Shown here: positions 8,930 to 19,386 of the stretch, piece by piece
Numbering within the stretch: position 1 is the first letter of the stretch
Layout: each line of letters starts with the position of its first letter
Source: Scalesia atractyloides
Taxonomy: Eukaryota; Streptophyta; Magnoliopsida; Asterales; Asteraceae
DNA: 64,000 nt
Assembly: GCA_947069175.1 (NCBI GenBank)
Contig: CAMTDV010000030.1
Coordinates: forward strand, 93,367,916 to 93,431,915
Reading direction: 5' to 3'
Translations under genes and position numbers: made by a program
The notes under the pieces: generated by a model
Databases searched by the model: none
What the model was told of the DNA's origin: nothing
What the model saw: only the letters and a program-made list of their open reading frames with translations

Positions 8930-10291
8930 CCTTCTCTCACCAGGAATCAAGATTCAACTCCAACCACTTAGTTTTTATGTTTTTCTTTATGTTATCTCAA
9001 TTTTCACGTATCTCAATTGGAATTTTATCCAAGAATTTTAATGCAAATTACTAGTTCAGTTTGTTTTATACTCATTGATTTAATATTCATATCATCATAC
9101 TTCACGACATATCTCAGTTTCATTATTTAAAGAAGTTGAGTTGTGTCTCATTTCTACATAGACTAACCTCTCCATCATATTAAACGAGAGAGGTATTGTC
9201 AAACACGGATACTATTAGAATAAAGACTCAAGCGCTGGTTGTTGTGTTTGTTTATGTTGTAGAGTCGCATAGAACTAATCATAACTTGCGGATAAAGTCA
9301 ATGAGAATTTGACAAGAATATGGTGGATACGCCGCTGGTACTTCCTATATATAAGTATTCTTGTCAAATGATCGGAGGCATTATCAGGCGGTTATGAGAG
9401 GTTCCATGCATAGGTTGTTTGTGTGATTAAGTTATTCATTTTCAGTACATGCAATAAGCTCGGCTCCGTTTGATTGAGCCTTGAGCACACAGACAATTTC
9501 ATTTTCAGTACATTCAATACGCTCGGCTCCGTTTGATTGAGCCTTGAGCACACAGACAATTTCAATTTCAGTACATACAATACGATCAGCTCCGTTTGAT
9601 TGAGCCTTGATCGCACAGATATATTTCATTTCAGTATTTTTATGTTTGTTGTATTGGTTGTAGAGTTATAGGACTAATCATAATTCACTGATAAAACCAA
9701 TGAAAATTTGGCAAGAATATGGTGGATACGCCGCTGGTACTTCCTATATATAAGTATTCTTGCCAAAGGATCAGAGGCGTTATCAGGCGGTTATGAGATG
9801 TTCCATGTAGGATTTAGTAATGCCTTGGTTGAAATTTGTGTTACATTTACATCATCTCACTATTTAAAGAAATTGGATTGTGTTCCATTTCTACATAAAC
9901 TAACCTCTTCATCATAACAAACGAGAGAGGAACCATTACCATTCAAACATATATACTATCAGAATGTGGATTCAATTATTAGTTGTTGTGGTTATTTGTG
10001 TAGATTGTAGTATTGGAAGTTTTGCCTTAGGATATAACCATACTTTTCCAAACATATCTAAACTCTTATGCATGATATCATTTTAGCGAATCATTCCTGC
10101 TTAACAATACTTATACAGTAGGCAACAAAAAGCGATTCCTGTATTAGGATACTTAACCTTTACAAGGAACGTTACCGCCTCAAACAAAAACTTAAACCCT
10201 TATTTCTTCTAAAGCGTGTAACTGTCAAACTAAACACCATCATTTTTTTTAGTCAAATATATCACTATTTAAATTTCGGGACGAAATTTCT
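8930..10291 (+). other. Non-coding spacer of element D with duplicated blocks and hairpins
   Basis: It has no homologue in elements B and C, where integrase ends a few dozen bases from the LTR. A block of about 120 bp is present twice in the same orientation (9290-9408 and 9690-9808), each with CAAGAATATGGTGGATACGC, a TATATATAAG core and inverted ends CAAGAATA/TATTCTTG. Another block recurs at about 9130-9260 and 9865-10010 (TTTCTACATA.ACTAACCTC). Between them are three hairpin units (9440-9625) like those in LTRs A and B. Confidence 0.75.
9440..9625 (+). repeat. Three hairpin units in the element D spacer
   Basis: Period of about 70 bp. Each copy contains GCTCGGCTCCGTTTGATTG or GATCAGCTCCGTTTGATTG and then AGCCTTGA, forming GGCTC/GAGCC stems. 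The unit is typical of LTRs A, B and C, not of D's own LTR, whose array has a different sequence. Confidence 0.75.
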
Positions 10292-10307
10292 AAAAAGCAG
10301 GGGATAC
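10292..10307 (+). promoter_or_regulatory. Polypurine tract of element D
   Basis: AAAAAGCAGGGGATAC directly before the 3' LTR. The upstream AAATTTCGGGACGAAATTTC is shared with element C at 36984-37003, showing that the pre-tract sequence is conserved even though pol is absent. Confidence 0.85.
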
Positions 10308-10494
10308 TGTAACATCCGTCAAAAACGGATTTACCAAACCCGCTCCGTTTATCAACCGAACAGTCAGTTAAAATTTTCGTTGCGAATTAAATGCCCAAAA
10401 TAATTTTAAACGACACGTAATCAATTATTATGCGGGGTATATGTTTAGTTTTTGAAAAACTGATAAAAATCGCAAAATAAAAATGTTTTACTCA

Positions 10495-10574
10495 TGCCGG
10501 GTTTCGAACTCGGGTCTGTACTGGTTCAAACAAACAACTTATCACCTAGCCAAACAACCGCTCCGCCGCTTTGA
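10495..10574 (-). other. Antisense tRNA-like module in D 3' LTR
   Basis: Same as 6783-6862 apart from a single C-to-T difference. It lies upstream of the TATA box, in the U3 region. Confidence 0.6.
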
Positions 10575-10834
10575 TTTTATGGTAATAACAGAAATCAATT
10601 AAATTAAATAATAAAGTTAGGAAGTCAAATTCAGTAAATTGTGCCCAATTAGCAGTCGTCGGAAATCCCGACGACTTCGCCGTTTAATTACGTTTTCGCT
10701 CAATTTAACCGAAGACTTAACTCTCACAACGGTTATAACCGACGTCTGAACCCGCGACATCAGCCATAACCGCCGGAGAACGGCTGACTTCGAATTTAGA
10801 CCGAATTCAGACCCCATACATCTCGATACTACCC

Positions 10835-10843
10835 TATAAATTC
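10835..10843 (+). promoter_or_regulatory. Probable TATA box of LTR D
   Basis: TATAAATTC about 530 bp into the LTR, at the same relative place as TATAAATA in LTR C. The equivalent position is deleted from D's 5' LTR, so only the 3' LTR could still promote transcription, outward into element B. Confidence 0.55.
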
Positions 10844-11275
10844 ACCCACTACTCACCAGAAATCTTTCACACTCAAATCGCACCCTTTCTCGGCGAAAAA
10901 TCACTCGCCGAAAATATTGATACATCGCCGAAAACCGTATCATTAACCTCTGAGCTTTACTGAACCCCCTAAACTTTTACCGAAGTCACCCACACCCTTT
11001 GTAAGCTTTCGGAAGACTCTCTGCTGCAAGACACTCGTCGCCGGAAGAACTTGCTGCCACCGGAGTTCTGCCGGAAAACAGAGGAGAAACAGTCGGTACT
11101 TTTCACGCCTAATTCCTTTCCTTTTTATTTTTATCTCGTCTGTAATTGATCATAAAACGCTAAAGGAACCTGAATCAATACTTCGAATCAGTCAGTCGTC
11201 ACTTCCGGTGAAAACCAGTGAAGAAGACGACGTTTCGGTAATGGTTAAGTATAATTAAAATCAAGTTATTTACCG

Positions 11276-11695
11276 GGTTAGACACACAGTCCAGCGGTGG
11301 ACTGTGTGCACTTTGAACGCTAAGGTCACGAGTTCGAGTATTGTTCCTCACACGCTGCCTTAATAAAAATTCCTTTTTCCGCAAAACTGAACCGGATTGT
11401 TTTAGATATATGTTAAGTATATTGATAACCGAGTTTATAACCAAGTGAGACACACAGTCCAGCGGTGGACTGTGTGTACGCTAACCCACAGGTCCCGGGT
11501 TCGAGACCTGTGGAGCGCACCGGTTTTGTGATTTAAATCGTTTTTAAAAATAAAGGATTTCTGTTTAATTCTAATTAATGTATATATGTAATTAAAATCA
11601 GATATATAACGGGTTAGACACGTAGCTCAGTTGGTAGAGCTGCGTGCACGCGTACGGGAGGTCTCGGGTTCGAGCCTCACCCGGCGCACAACAAT
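11276..11695 (+). other. Three tRNA-like modules in D 3' LTR, one resembling initiator tRNA-Met
   Basis: Module 1: CAGTCCAGCGGT at 11287, B-like GAGTTCGAGTA at 11330 (43 bases). Module 2: CAGTCCAGCGG at 11455 and GGTTCGAGACC at 11498 (43 bases). Its stretch TAACCCACAGGTCCC (11482-11496) is identical to plant initiator tRNA-Met as I remember it, at the same gapless position, and it forms a perfect 9-bp stem CCACAGGTC/GACCTGTGG (11486-11494 with 11505-11513). Module 3: A box TAGCTCAGTTGG at 11623 and B box GGTTCGAGCCT at 11667 (44 bases). Acceptor stems are not complementary. Confidence 0.75.
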
Positions 11696-12159
11696 ATGCC
11701 TTCGAACCGGTCAACGGTCAAAGTCAACTGTAGCAAAAATCAAATATTTTTTATTTTTTATTTAATTATTTTAATTAAAAATCAATTAAAAATACTTAAA
11801 ATAACATTTTTAAGGTTAGAAAATAGCCTCAAACTCACAAAAATACACCCAACAATCCTACTAAAATAGATTAATAAAATCCGTTTACTTACCGAACCAA
11901 AATGCTATTTATCTAGGTTAATTTCACTCGCGGTTAAAACCATTTCGCGTGCATTCAACCTCATCAACCGAACGCACCCAATGTGAGTGAATTCTTACAA
12001 ACTCCCCTTTTTATTCATGTTTTGGGGTGTATCATGTGTCGCTTAAACTAATTCTCTTATGCAAACTCGTGCTATACCATTATATGATTTAAACTAGAAT
12101 GTAACTATTGTTGTTTGTGATGTATTACATATTGTCAAAGTTGTATGCAATTTATGTAG

Positions 12160-12465
12160 GCCCATCAGTTCCTCGTGGGAGACGAGTTGAACAACGCGTG
12201 CCTTAAAACTCATTCATTAGGCCCATCAGTTCGTAAGAACAACGCGTGCCTCAAAACTCATGCATTAGGCCCATCAGTTCGTAAGAACAACGCGCGCCTC
12301 AAAACTCATTCATTAGGCCCATCAGTTCGTAAGAACAACGCGTGCCTCAAAACTCATTCATTAGGCCCATCAGTTCGTGGAACAACGCGTGCCTCAAAAC
12401 TCATTCATTAGGCCCATCAGTTCCTCGTGGGAGACGAGTCGAACAACGCGTGCCTCAAAACAATC
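12160..12465 (+). repeat. Tandem array in LTR D
   Basis: About six copies of a unit of 45-60 bp, TTAGGCCCATCAGTTCGTAA followed by GAACAACGCGTGCCTCAAAA. The first and last copies carry the longer form CCTCGTGGGAGACGAG, a perfect small hairpin. It occupies the same LTR position as the GGCTCC..GAGCC arrays of A and B; element C has one unit of this type plus two of the other. Confidence 0.85.
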
Positions 12466-12858
12466 ATTTGGTGTATGTGTATTCAATATTCAATATTATG
12501 TGTTGTGTGAATAAATTTACATCTACATTTACTCATATGTGGTATGCACATTATTTATAATCAATTGGATAAACTTGTTCAAATGTTTTTCCATAGGATT
12601 CACTCGCCAACATTATGTTGATCCAAAAACCTTTTTACACATGATACAGGTGAACAGGTTGAAGCAAGGAAAACATAGGATATGCCTTAGAAGAGAACCA
12701 AGAAGCTTAGACTGATAGTTAGAACATGTTGTATCATTTATTGTAGATTTCCATTAAATTGTATTAATGAATATGAAACGTATAATAAATGTCATGAGCT
12801 TTGATGATAACCCAATCATGCCCCGGTCACCTTTTCTGCTGCGGGTCGGGGTGTGACA

Positions 12859-12863
12859 AGTGG
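12859..12863. repeat. Target-site duplication of element D (right copy)
   Basis: AGTGG, identical to 6591-6595. Confidence 0.9.
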
Positions 12864-14086
12864 CACCGCAATGCGAGAGAAGTTTGAAATGAACCGACGA
12901 TAATAGCCCGCAAGTCCAAGAAAAGACCTTACTTCGGTTGGTGTACGTGGAGCTTGCCATTCTTGAACTGCTTTGATCTTTGATGGGTCAACATGTATTC
13001 CTTTGTCATTGACTACATGCCCGAGAAATTGCACCTCTTTTAACCAGAATTCACATTTAGAGAACTTGGCATAAAGCTTTTCCTTTTCTAGAAGTGCAAG
13101 AACAAGTCGTAGATGACGCTCATGATCAGCTTTAGATTTTGAATAGATAAGAATATCGTCGATGAATACAATAACAAATCGATCAAGGTAAGGTTTGCAG
13201 ACTCTATTCATTAGGTCCATGAAAACAGCTGGCGCGTTGGTTAATCCAAACGGCATAACCATGAATTCATAGTGACCATATCGAGTTCGAAAAGCAGTTT
13301 TAGGGACGTCTTCTTCATGCACTCTAAGCTGATGATAGACAGATCGAAGGTCGATTTTCGAAAAGCAACTGGCACCTTGTAGTTGGTCAAGAAGATCATC
13401 TATGCGAGGTAAGGGATATCGATTTTTGATGGTTAACTTGTTGAGCTCTCTGTAGTCGATGCACATACGAAAAGATCCATCTTTCTTCTTTACAAAAAGG
13501 ACAGGTGCACCCCAAGGCGATGAGCTGGGGCGTATGAATCCCTTATCAGTCAACTCTTGCAATTGACTGGCTAGCTCTTGCATTTCGGAGGGGGCTAACC
13601 TATATGGAGATTTTGCCACTGGTGTAGCACCAGGTATAAGATCGATACGGAATTCGACATCTCTGATTGGAGGAAGTCCTGAAATGTCGTCAGGAAAAAC
13701 TTGTGGAAAATCTTTTACAACAGGAATATCTTCAAGTTTCTTCTCTGCGGTCCCCTTCTTGATAATATGGGCTAAAAACGCGACATAATTCTTGCGAAGG
13801 TATTTTTGAGCTTGAAGACAAGACATTAAGTTGAGCCCTTTCGACGAGGTTTCTCCAATGATTCGAAGAGTCTGACCGTTTGAAAGAGGAATACGAATAA
13901 ATTTCTCACGACATACAACTTCCGCATGATGTAGACTGAGCCAATCCATCCCGATTATGATGTCGAAACTTCCCAGCTTCATAGGAATAAGATCGACTGA
14001 GAAATCGTGGTCGTTTAAGGTGAGTGTACAGTTGCGTAAAATAAAGTCTTGTGAAACTGGTTTGCCGTCCGCAACTTCCACCGTTA
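12864..14086 (-). pseudogene. Element B pol, 5' half: end of protease region and reverse transcriptase
   Basis: Open on the minus strand. After one copy of the duplicated segment (13881-14086), the RT begins with ...YRLAPSEMQELASQLQEL and shows GFIRPSSSPWGAPVLFVKKK, CIDYRELNKLTIKNRYPLPR, FSKIDLRSVYHQLRV, MPFGLTNAPAVF and the catalytic FIDDILIYS (about 13141-13167), then FLGHVVNDKGI and SFLGLAGYYRRFI. All of these are gypsy-type RT motifs. It stops at the element D insertion inside the RT-RNase H connection. Its frame matches the fragment 4628-6595 once D and one TSD copy are removed. Confidence 0.9.
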
Positions 14087-14292
14087 TGAAAGAGGAATAC
14101 GAATAAATTTCTCACGACATACAACTTCCGCATGATGTAGACTGAGCCAATCCATCCCGATTATGATGTCGAAACTTCCCAGCTTCATAGGAATAAGATC
14201 GACTGAGAAATCGTGGTCGTTTAAGGTGAGTGTACAGTTGCGTAAAATAAAGTCTTGTGAAACTGGTTTGCCGTCCGCAACTTCCACCGGTA
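13881..14292 (-). repeat. 206-bp tandem duplication in element B protease region
   Basis: Unit 1 is 13881-14086 and unit 2 is 14087-14292. They are almost identical, with a single difference noticed near the unit end (ccgtta against ccggta). The period is not a multiple of three, so it shifts the frame between protease and RT. It duplicates the segment with SVDLIPMKLGSFDIIIGMDW, the region after the protease active site. Confidence 0.92.
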
Positions 14293-14833
14293 TGGATTCC
14301 ACGAGCTTATCCCGATTTTTGCTTAAGATAGGTTCAAATTCTAATGACACGAAACTTCTATCCGCACCAGTATCAAATAACATAGAGGCATATCTACCAT
14401 TTATAAGAAACGTACCGTTGACCACATTGCCGTCAGCTCTGGCCTGGTTTGCGTTAATATTGAAAGCTCTTCCTCTAGCAGGTGGAGGAGCTTGGTTTGC
14501 TTGATTCACGGGGTTGGCTTGGGCCTGAGCATGAATAATATTGACCAGCCTTGGACATGTGTTTCTGAAATGACTTGGGTCGCCGCAATTGAAACAAGCC
14601 CGCGTAGGTTGGCCCATAGGGTAATTGGGTTGATAGTATGTTTGGGCTAAATGTTGGGCGGGTGGAAATGGTAGTTGTTGTTGGGCTTGACCCATTAACT
14701 GTTGGTGGGTTTGGGTTATAGGTTGGTGACGATTTGTTCGTTGGAGCGTGCGGCAGTTTTGAACAGTATGTCCGGCGCGACCGCAGCCGGTGCAGTATTG
14801 GCAAGGATAATCCGGGGAGTGGTGATACTGACA
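14293..14833 (-). pseudogene. Element B gag C-terminus and protease
   Basis: Frame downstream of the gag frameshift. It shows the zinc knuckle CFNCGDPSHFRNTC, the linker NPVNQANQAPPPARGRAFNI and the aspartic protease active site LFDTGADRSFVS. The protease would cleave the Gag-Pol polyprotein. The DTGA motif is intact, unlike in element C. Confidence 0.85.
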
Positions 14834-15774
14834 CGGTTACATTTTGGTAATGGTCCTGTGTATGGTTTTCTGTATGGCGCGGGTGGAGGGGTGGCTTGAG
14901 TGATGGGTGCAGCAAGAATAGGGGTGTTGGTTTGGGTGACTGCAAAGTTCTTGGTGTTACGCTTCCTCTTATTAGCAAACTTAGAGGAATGAGTGTGGTG
15001 GTTTGAGGTTTGTCCCTCAGCAGGGGCTTTCTTCTTTTCCTCTTTGAACTTCCCATTGCGAATTCGGTTTTCGGTCAGTTCTGTTGCCAACTCCATGGCA
15101 GCTTCGAGTGTTACCGGTGAAACGCTGAGGACCGAATCTTGGATTTTCGAGGAAAGTCCTCGAATGTAATGTTCGATCAGACGATAGGTTGGAGTGAATA
15201 AGTTTGGAACCATTTGGTTCAACTCCAAGAACCTTTTGTTGTAAGTAGAGTGATCACCATCTTTTTGCTTCAAGGCATGAAATTCATCCTCCAATTTCTT
15301 AATTTCACTTCTAGGGCAGAATCTCCTAGTCATGATTTCCCTTAACTCCTCCCAAGTTAAGGCCATCGCATCTTCTGTTCCCCTCTTTCCTTTCTCAGTA
15401 TTCCACCAAGTGAGAGCTACACCAAGTAGTCTCCCGGTGGCGTAACGAACTTTGCGATCCTCAGGACAATCGCAGTTTAAGAACACGTTTTCCATCTCCT
15501 CGAACCAATGTAGGAGAGCAGTGACTCCCTCAGTCCCTTCGAATTTTGGAGGATCACAGGACTTAAAATGTTTGTAGGAGCATTTGATGGTAGGAGGGTT
15601 GTCGATGTTCTGGTCCTGCTGTTGAGGAGGGTTAGTAGGATTTGCAGCAAGGGCTTGTTGTACTTGTACCATGATGTCCGGCAATATCGTGGCCATTTGA
15701 TTCGCGATATGAGTGGCCAAACGTTCCCGAGACTTTTCCGATTTCCTACCCCTTCGATGCTGTCTAGACGACAT
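14834..15774 (-). pseudogene. gag: Element B gag, N-terminal part
   Basis: It starts MSSRQHRRGRKSEKSRER at 15774 and contains the Gag core (YKHFKSCDPPKFEGTEG, LTWWNTEKGKRG, RRFCPRSEIKKLEDEFHALK, YRLIEHYIRGLSSKIQDS). At about 14833, just after PLPKCNR in the first CCHC knuckle, a one-base difference shifts the frame, and the Gag sequence continues in the frame of the entry 14293-14833. It is otherwise collinear with the intact Gag of element D. Confidence 0.9.
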
Positions 15775-16568
15775 CTACATGATCATAAAATGAGAAGATT
15801 GTGAGTTTATGGTGTCTTTTTAGGTGTCATGTGTCTTTAAGAAAATGAAAATAACATAAATATCAATAATGCAACTACAATCAAAGGATGTCTTGGGTTC
15901 GCTCATGTTGGGCCTCAAATGTCCCCCATACCTTCACCTACATAGTCATGTGGGCCCCCATGGCTATTGGCTTGGTAGGTTTCACATTAGTATTGGCAAT
16001 TTAACACTCGCATCCCCCGAATGCAAACCACAAAATATGTTCATGAGATGTTTGGTCGGAACGTGTCCAGGTGTAGACACAATGACAACTCAAAGTGAGA
16101 TTAGCTCTCGCGACGTTTGGTATAGCATGCTTTGGCCTAATAGGTATTTCGTACTCTCATCGTTAATCCCCAGGTAGGCAAACTGGTCCTTTATTTTGGA
16201 TTTATACGAATGCCAGCCTAGACAGGACGTTCCGACTACCGGTACTAGTACCCTTCCAGTTACTACATGCCCGTCATGAGAACTCACTTTGATGAGATTT
16301 GAAAACACGAAAATCATTGTAAAATCAATCATGATGTGGTGTGTGCTTGCATGGATGTGATATGTTATGATCATACGATTTCATGATAAGCATTATTTGA
16401 TAATACATACTTATGAACATGCTTGTACAATATCAAATGTAACATTCAACATAAACATATAAACATCATGAAATTTGGCATATAACACACAAAATTCTTA
16501 TAAGTTTCTAATCGACTATAGTATAGGCTCTAAGGGTCTAATAACCTATCCTATATCCCTATAGTCAT
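15775..16568 (-). other. Leader of element B between primer-binding site and gag
   Basis: Non-coding and homologous to the element C leader (31543-32337) and the D leader. It has the conserved blocks GGTACTAGTACCCTTCCAGT (about 16239, plus strand) and AACGATGAGAGTACGAAATA read on the minus strand. Confidence 0.75.
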
Positions 16569-16581
16569 GGCTCTGATACCA
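16569..16581 (-). promoter_or_regulatory. Primer-binding site of element B (initiator tRNA-Met)
   Basis: On the minus strand it reads TGGTATCAGAGCC, complementary to the 3' end of plant initiator tRNA-Met, three bases inside the 5' LTR. It primes minus-strand cDNA. Confidence 0.92.
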
Positions 16582-17844
16582 ATCTGTCACACCCCGACCC
16601 GCAGCGAAAATAAGAGTCAGGGCATAATTGGGTTATCACCAAAGCACATGACATTTACTATTATGTTTCATAATTAAATGAAATCAAAGTTACATTTCTC
16701 AAACATCCAAACATGTTCATTCAATACAAGGGAAAATAACCAAACATAATAATCCAAATACTAAATCGTTTTATTTCTTCTAATCCAGGTCCTATGTGTT
16801 CCTAGCTGCTGCTGGTTCACCTGTATCATGTGTAAAATGGGAGGTTTTGGGTCAACATAAGTTAGCGAGTGAACCTTATAGATAAACATTTGATAATGAT
16901 TTTTATGGTTAGTTTATCAATAAAATATTGTGCATAATCATAAAAGAGCACATGTAAGTAATCAAACATTGGCAAATAGCAGTTACAATTATAACATACA
17001 TTAACATTTGATAGCATACATGAATATACCAATATCATACGATAACTAACATAAATGAACTGTGCGATCAAGGCTCAATCAAACGGAGCCGATCGTATTG
17101 CATGAACTGGAAATGTAAATTGAACTGTGCGCTCAAGGCTCAATCAAACGGAGCCGAACGTATTGCATGAACTGGAAATGTAAATTGAACTGTGCACTCA
17201 AGGCTCAATCAAACGGAGCCGAGCGTATTGCATGTATTGAAATGTAAAATGAAATGACCGATCAAGGCTCAATCAAACGGAGCCGATCGTGCGGGCACGC
17301 CAAGATCAACCGCATAATAAAATGGGGATCAAGCTCAACCTCGATGGATGGGGAGCTGCGGCCTCGGCAATTGCATGTACTGAAATGATAATTTGCATCC
17401 AATAATAACTACTTAACAGCAACAAACTAATACACATGTCATGATATGATGTATGCACAATAGTTTCGTTATAATATGTAAATAAACAAAGACACATGAT
17501 ACACCCCAAAACGTGATTAAAACGGGGAATTTGAAAGGTTCACTCACATTGGGTGCGTTGGATTGGAGATGGTGAGATGCGCACGATTTAGACGAGCGAG
17601 TCGACGAGGAATACTAACCTAAATAATAATGGAAAATATATTAAATGGATGGATTTTATAAGGATTTTAATGGGATTTTTAGATATATTTTTGTGAGTTT
17701 ATGGCTATTTTCTATCTTTAAAAATGTTATTTTTAAGTATTTTAAATGGATTTTTAAATTAAAATAAACAAATAAATATATAAAAAAATATTAATTTTTT
17801 TACTGTTGACCGTTGACCGTTGACCGGTTCGGTCAGCGGTAAAT

Positions 17845-18265
17845 GCTGCGCCAAGCGAGATTCGAACCGGCGACCTTCCGTTCACGTGCACGTAGCTCTA
17901 CCAACTGAGCTACGTGACTAACCCGTTAGAAACTCAGTTTTAATTATATTTATATACTTATTCGAATTAACCGAAAATTCCTTTATTTTGCAAAAACGTT
18001 TTAATTCCATGGACGGTGCTTGTGACAGGATTCGAACGCGCGACGTGAAGTTTATTTTGCACACAGTCCACCGTTGGACTGTGTGTCTAACCCGGTTATA
18101 TTCTTGATTTATATTATACTTAACAACTACCTGTTTTAACCCGAGTTAGTTCATGTTTAAAAAGGAATGTTATTACGTAAGGCGTGTGCGTAGTATGGAT
18201 CGAACTCGGGACGTGTATATGAAATTTGCACACAGTCCACCGCTGGACTGTGTGTCTAACCCGTT
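17845..18265 (-). other. Three tRNA-like modules in LTR B (5' copy)
   Basis: Same as 3050-3480. The TAGCTCAGTTGG / GGTTCGAATCT module keeps the 44-base spacing. The D-arm-like hairpin CAGTCCAACGGTGGACTG is present at about 18062-18080 (as its complement) and CAGTCCAGCGGTGGACTG at about 18233-18250. Confidence 0.72.
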
Positions 18266-19118
18266 TATAATCCGGATTTTAATTACTCTTATATTCTGAA
18301 ATAGCTTCATCTTCTTCGTCGGATTACACGGTCATCATAATTCAACTGGTTAAGTTTGATTTTGTGATTTACAAAGTTCTTAGACACTAACAGTAATTCA
18401 AGAGTAAGGAATGGAGAGAGTTTAAAGAACAGAATTTACCGATTGAAGATAAACGCAGAAATCCGGCGAAAGTTCGTCGGTACTGGAAATGAACTCCGAC
18501 TGTTGAACCAATTAACAGTGTGGATCGATTATTCATAAATTTAAATCACCTAAACAAGGTTTAAAAGAAGTGCAGGATATCTTACCAGATCACAGTGGGA
18601 TTCCGGCAATCTCAGGAACTTTCCGGCGAATGTAAGATTTCCGTTAAACGTTGGCTAAGATTGATTCTGATGATGGAGTTGTGTTAGAGATTGACTTATC
18701 ACATGCTTTAAACAAAAAGAGCCGAAGGAATTACCGTGAGAATGTGAGTCCCGGTTTTCCGGTGATTTGCAGAAAAATTCCGGCGATCTGATTCAGAGAA
18801 TCTTACGGTTCAGAAACTTGACGAAAATGAAATTGAGTGTTGTTGTGATAGTTATGAATCGTGCAAATGATCAGAACTTGAATTAAATCAGAGTTTGATA
18901 AATTTTCGGTTTCAAATACCGGAAATGATGAAGCTTTATGTTCATTCAATTCGGACTTAATTAGAAACCGAAATACATCGGTTATAAGCTGGCCAGACGA
19001 ATTCGAAATGGTTTGGCGATCGGTTTGCCGATTTCCGTTATTCAGATGGTATTAACGGTTAAATCGAGTTTGTGTATAAGATCCAAATGTTTGCCTAGTG
19101 TTATCAGAAAACACATTG

Positions 19119-19196
19119 TGGCGGAGTGGTTTAGTGAAAGATGGTTAAGTTGTTTTGAAGGCTGGGCTGACCCGGGTTCGAGTCCCGGCAGCTACA
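19119..19196 (+). other. Antisense tRNA-like module in LTR B (5' copy)
   Basis: Identical to 4330-4408: TGGCGGAGTGGT followed by the perfect T-arm CCGGG-TTCGAGT-CCCGG. Confidence 0.6.
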
Positions 19197-19381
19197 ATTG
19201 TTTTTTATTTATTTTATTTTAACTTTTTATCAAATATAATTTTTATAGTTTAGTTTATTTATTAATTATGTAACGTTTAAACTCAAAATAATCATAAATA
19301 ATTAACAAATCCTTTATAACATGGTACAAGATTACAAAACGGAGCGGGTTTTGGAGACCCGATTTTTTTACAAATGTTACA

Positions 19382-19386
19382 TGCGC
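19382..19386. repeat. Target-site duplication of element B (right copy)
   Basis: TGCGC, identical to 1789-1793. Confidence 0.9.

Larger units (their letters stand above)
6596..12858 (+). mobile_element. Element D: gag-only gypsy element (TR-GAG-like) nested in element B
   Basis: Layout: truncated 5' LTR (6596-7109), partial leader, intact gag (7586-8929), about 1.36 kb non-coding spacer with repeats and hairpins, polypurine tract (10292-10307), full 3' LTR (10308-12858), TSD AGTGG on both sides. There is no trace of protease, RT, RNase H or integrase, and gag ends with its own stop just where protease begins in elements B and C. This organisation fits non-autonomous TR-GAG elements, which supply Gag but need pol in trans. 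The LTR termini, the polypurine tract and Gag (about the same length and domains) suggest that a B/C-type partner could mobilise it (inference). Confidence 0.9.
10308..12858 (+). repeat. Element D 3' LTR, complete (2551 bp)
   Basis: It starts TGTAACATCCGTC and ends GGGTCGGGGTGTGACA. It contains an antisense tRNA-like module (about 10495-10574), a TATA box (TATAAATTC at 10835), three sense tRNA-like modules (11276-11695), the motif ACGCACCCAATGTGAGTGA (about 11971), a hairpin/tandem array specific to this subfamily (12160-12465) and the conserved block CACTCGCCAAC..TTATGTTGA (about 12601). Confidence 0.92.
1794..19381 (-). mobile_element. Element B: Ty3/gypsy LTR retrotransposon, interrupted by element D
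   Basis: Reading on the minus strand: 5' LTR (16585-19381), primer-binding site, leader, gag, protease, RT, RNase H, integrase with a C-terminal chromodomain-like tail, polypurine tract, 3' LTR (1794-4593). The 5-bp target duplication TGCGC is present at 1789-1793 and 19382-19386. The LTRs are about 2.8 kb and nearly identical by eye, so the insertion is recent. Removing the 6263-bp nested element D plus its TSD copy leaves about 11.3 kb, and the pol frame continues across the D site. Coding lesions are a one-base frameshift in gag (about 14833), a 206-bp tandem duplication at the protease/RT junction, and D itself. The protein looks like the Tekay/Del chromovirus lineage (from memory of the family). 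Confidence 0.93.
16585..19381 (-). repeat. Element B 5' LTR (2797 bp)
   Basis: Near-identical partner of 1794-4593 with the same internal layout: hairpin array about 17063-17293, sense tRNA-like modules about 17845-18265 (A box reverse complement at 17901-17912 and B box at 17858-17868, 44 bases apart), and an antisense module about 19119-19196. Confidence 0.92.

Noticed and set aside
12160..12465. CRISPR-like array
   Set aside because: Units are direct tandem repeats without unique spacers, inside a plant LTR.
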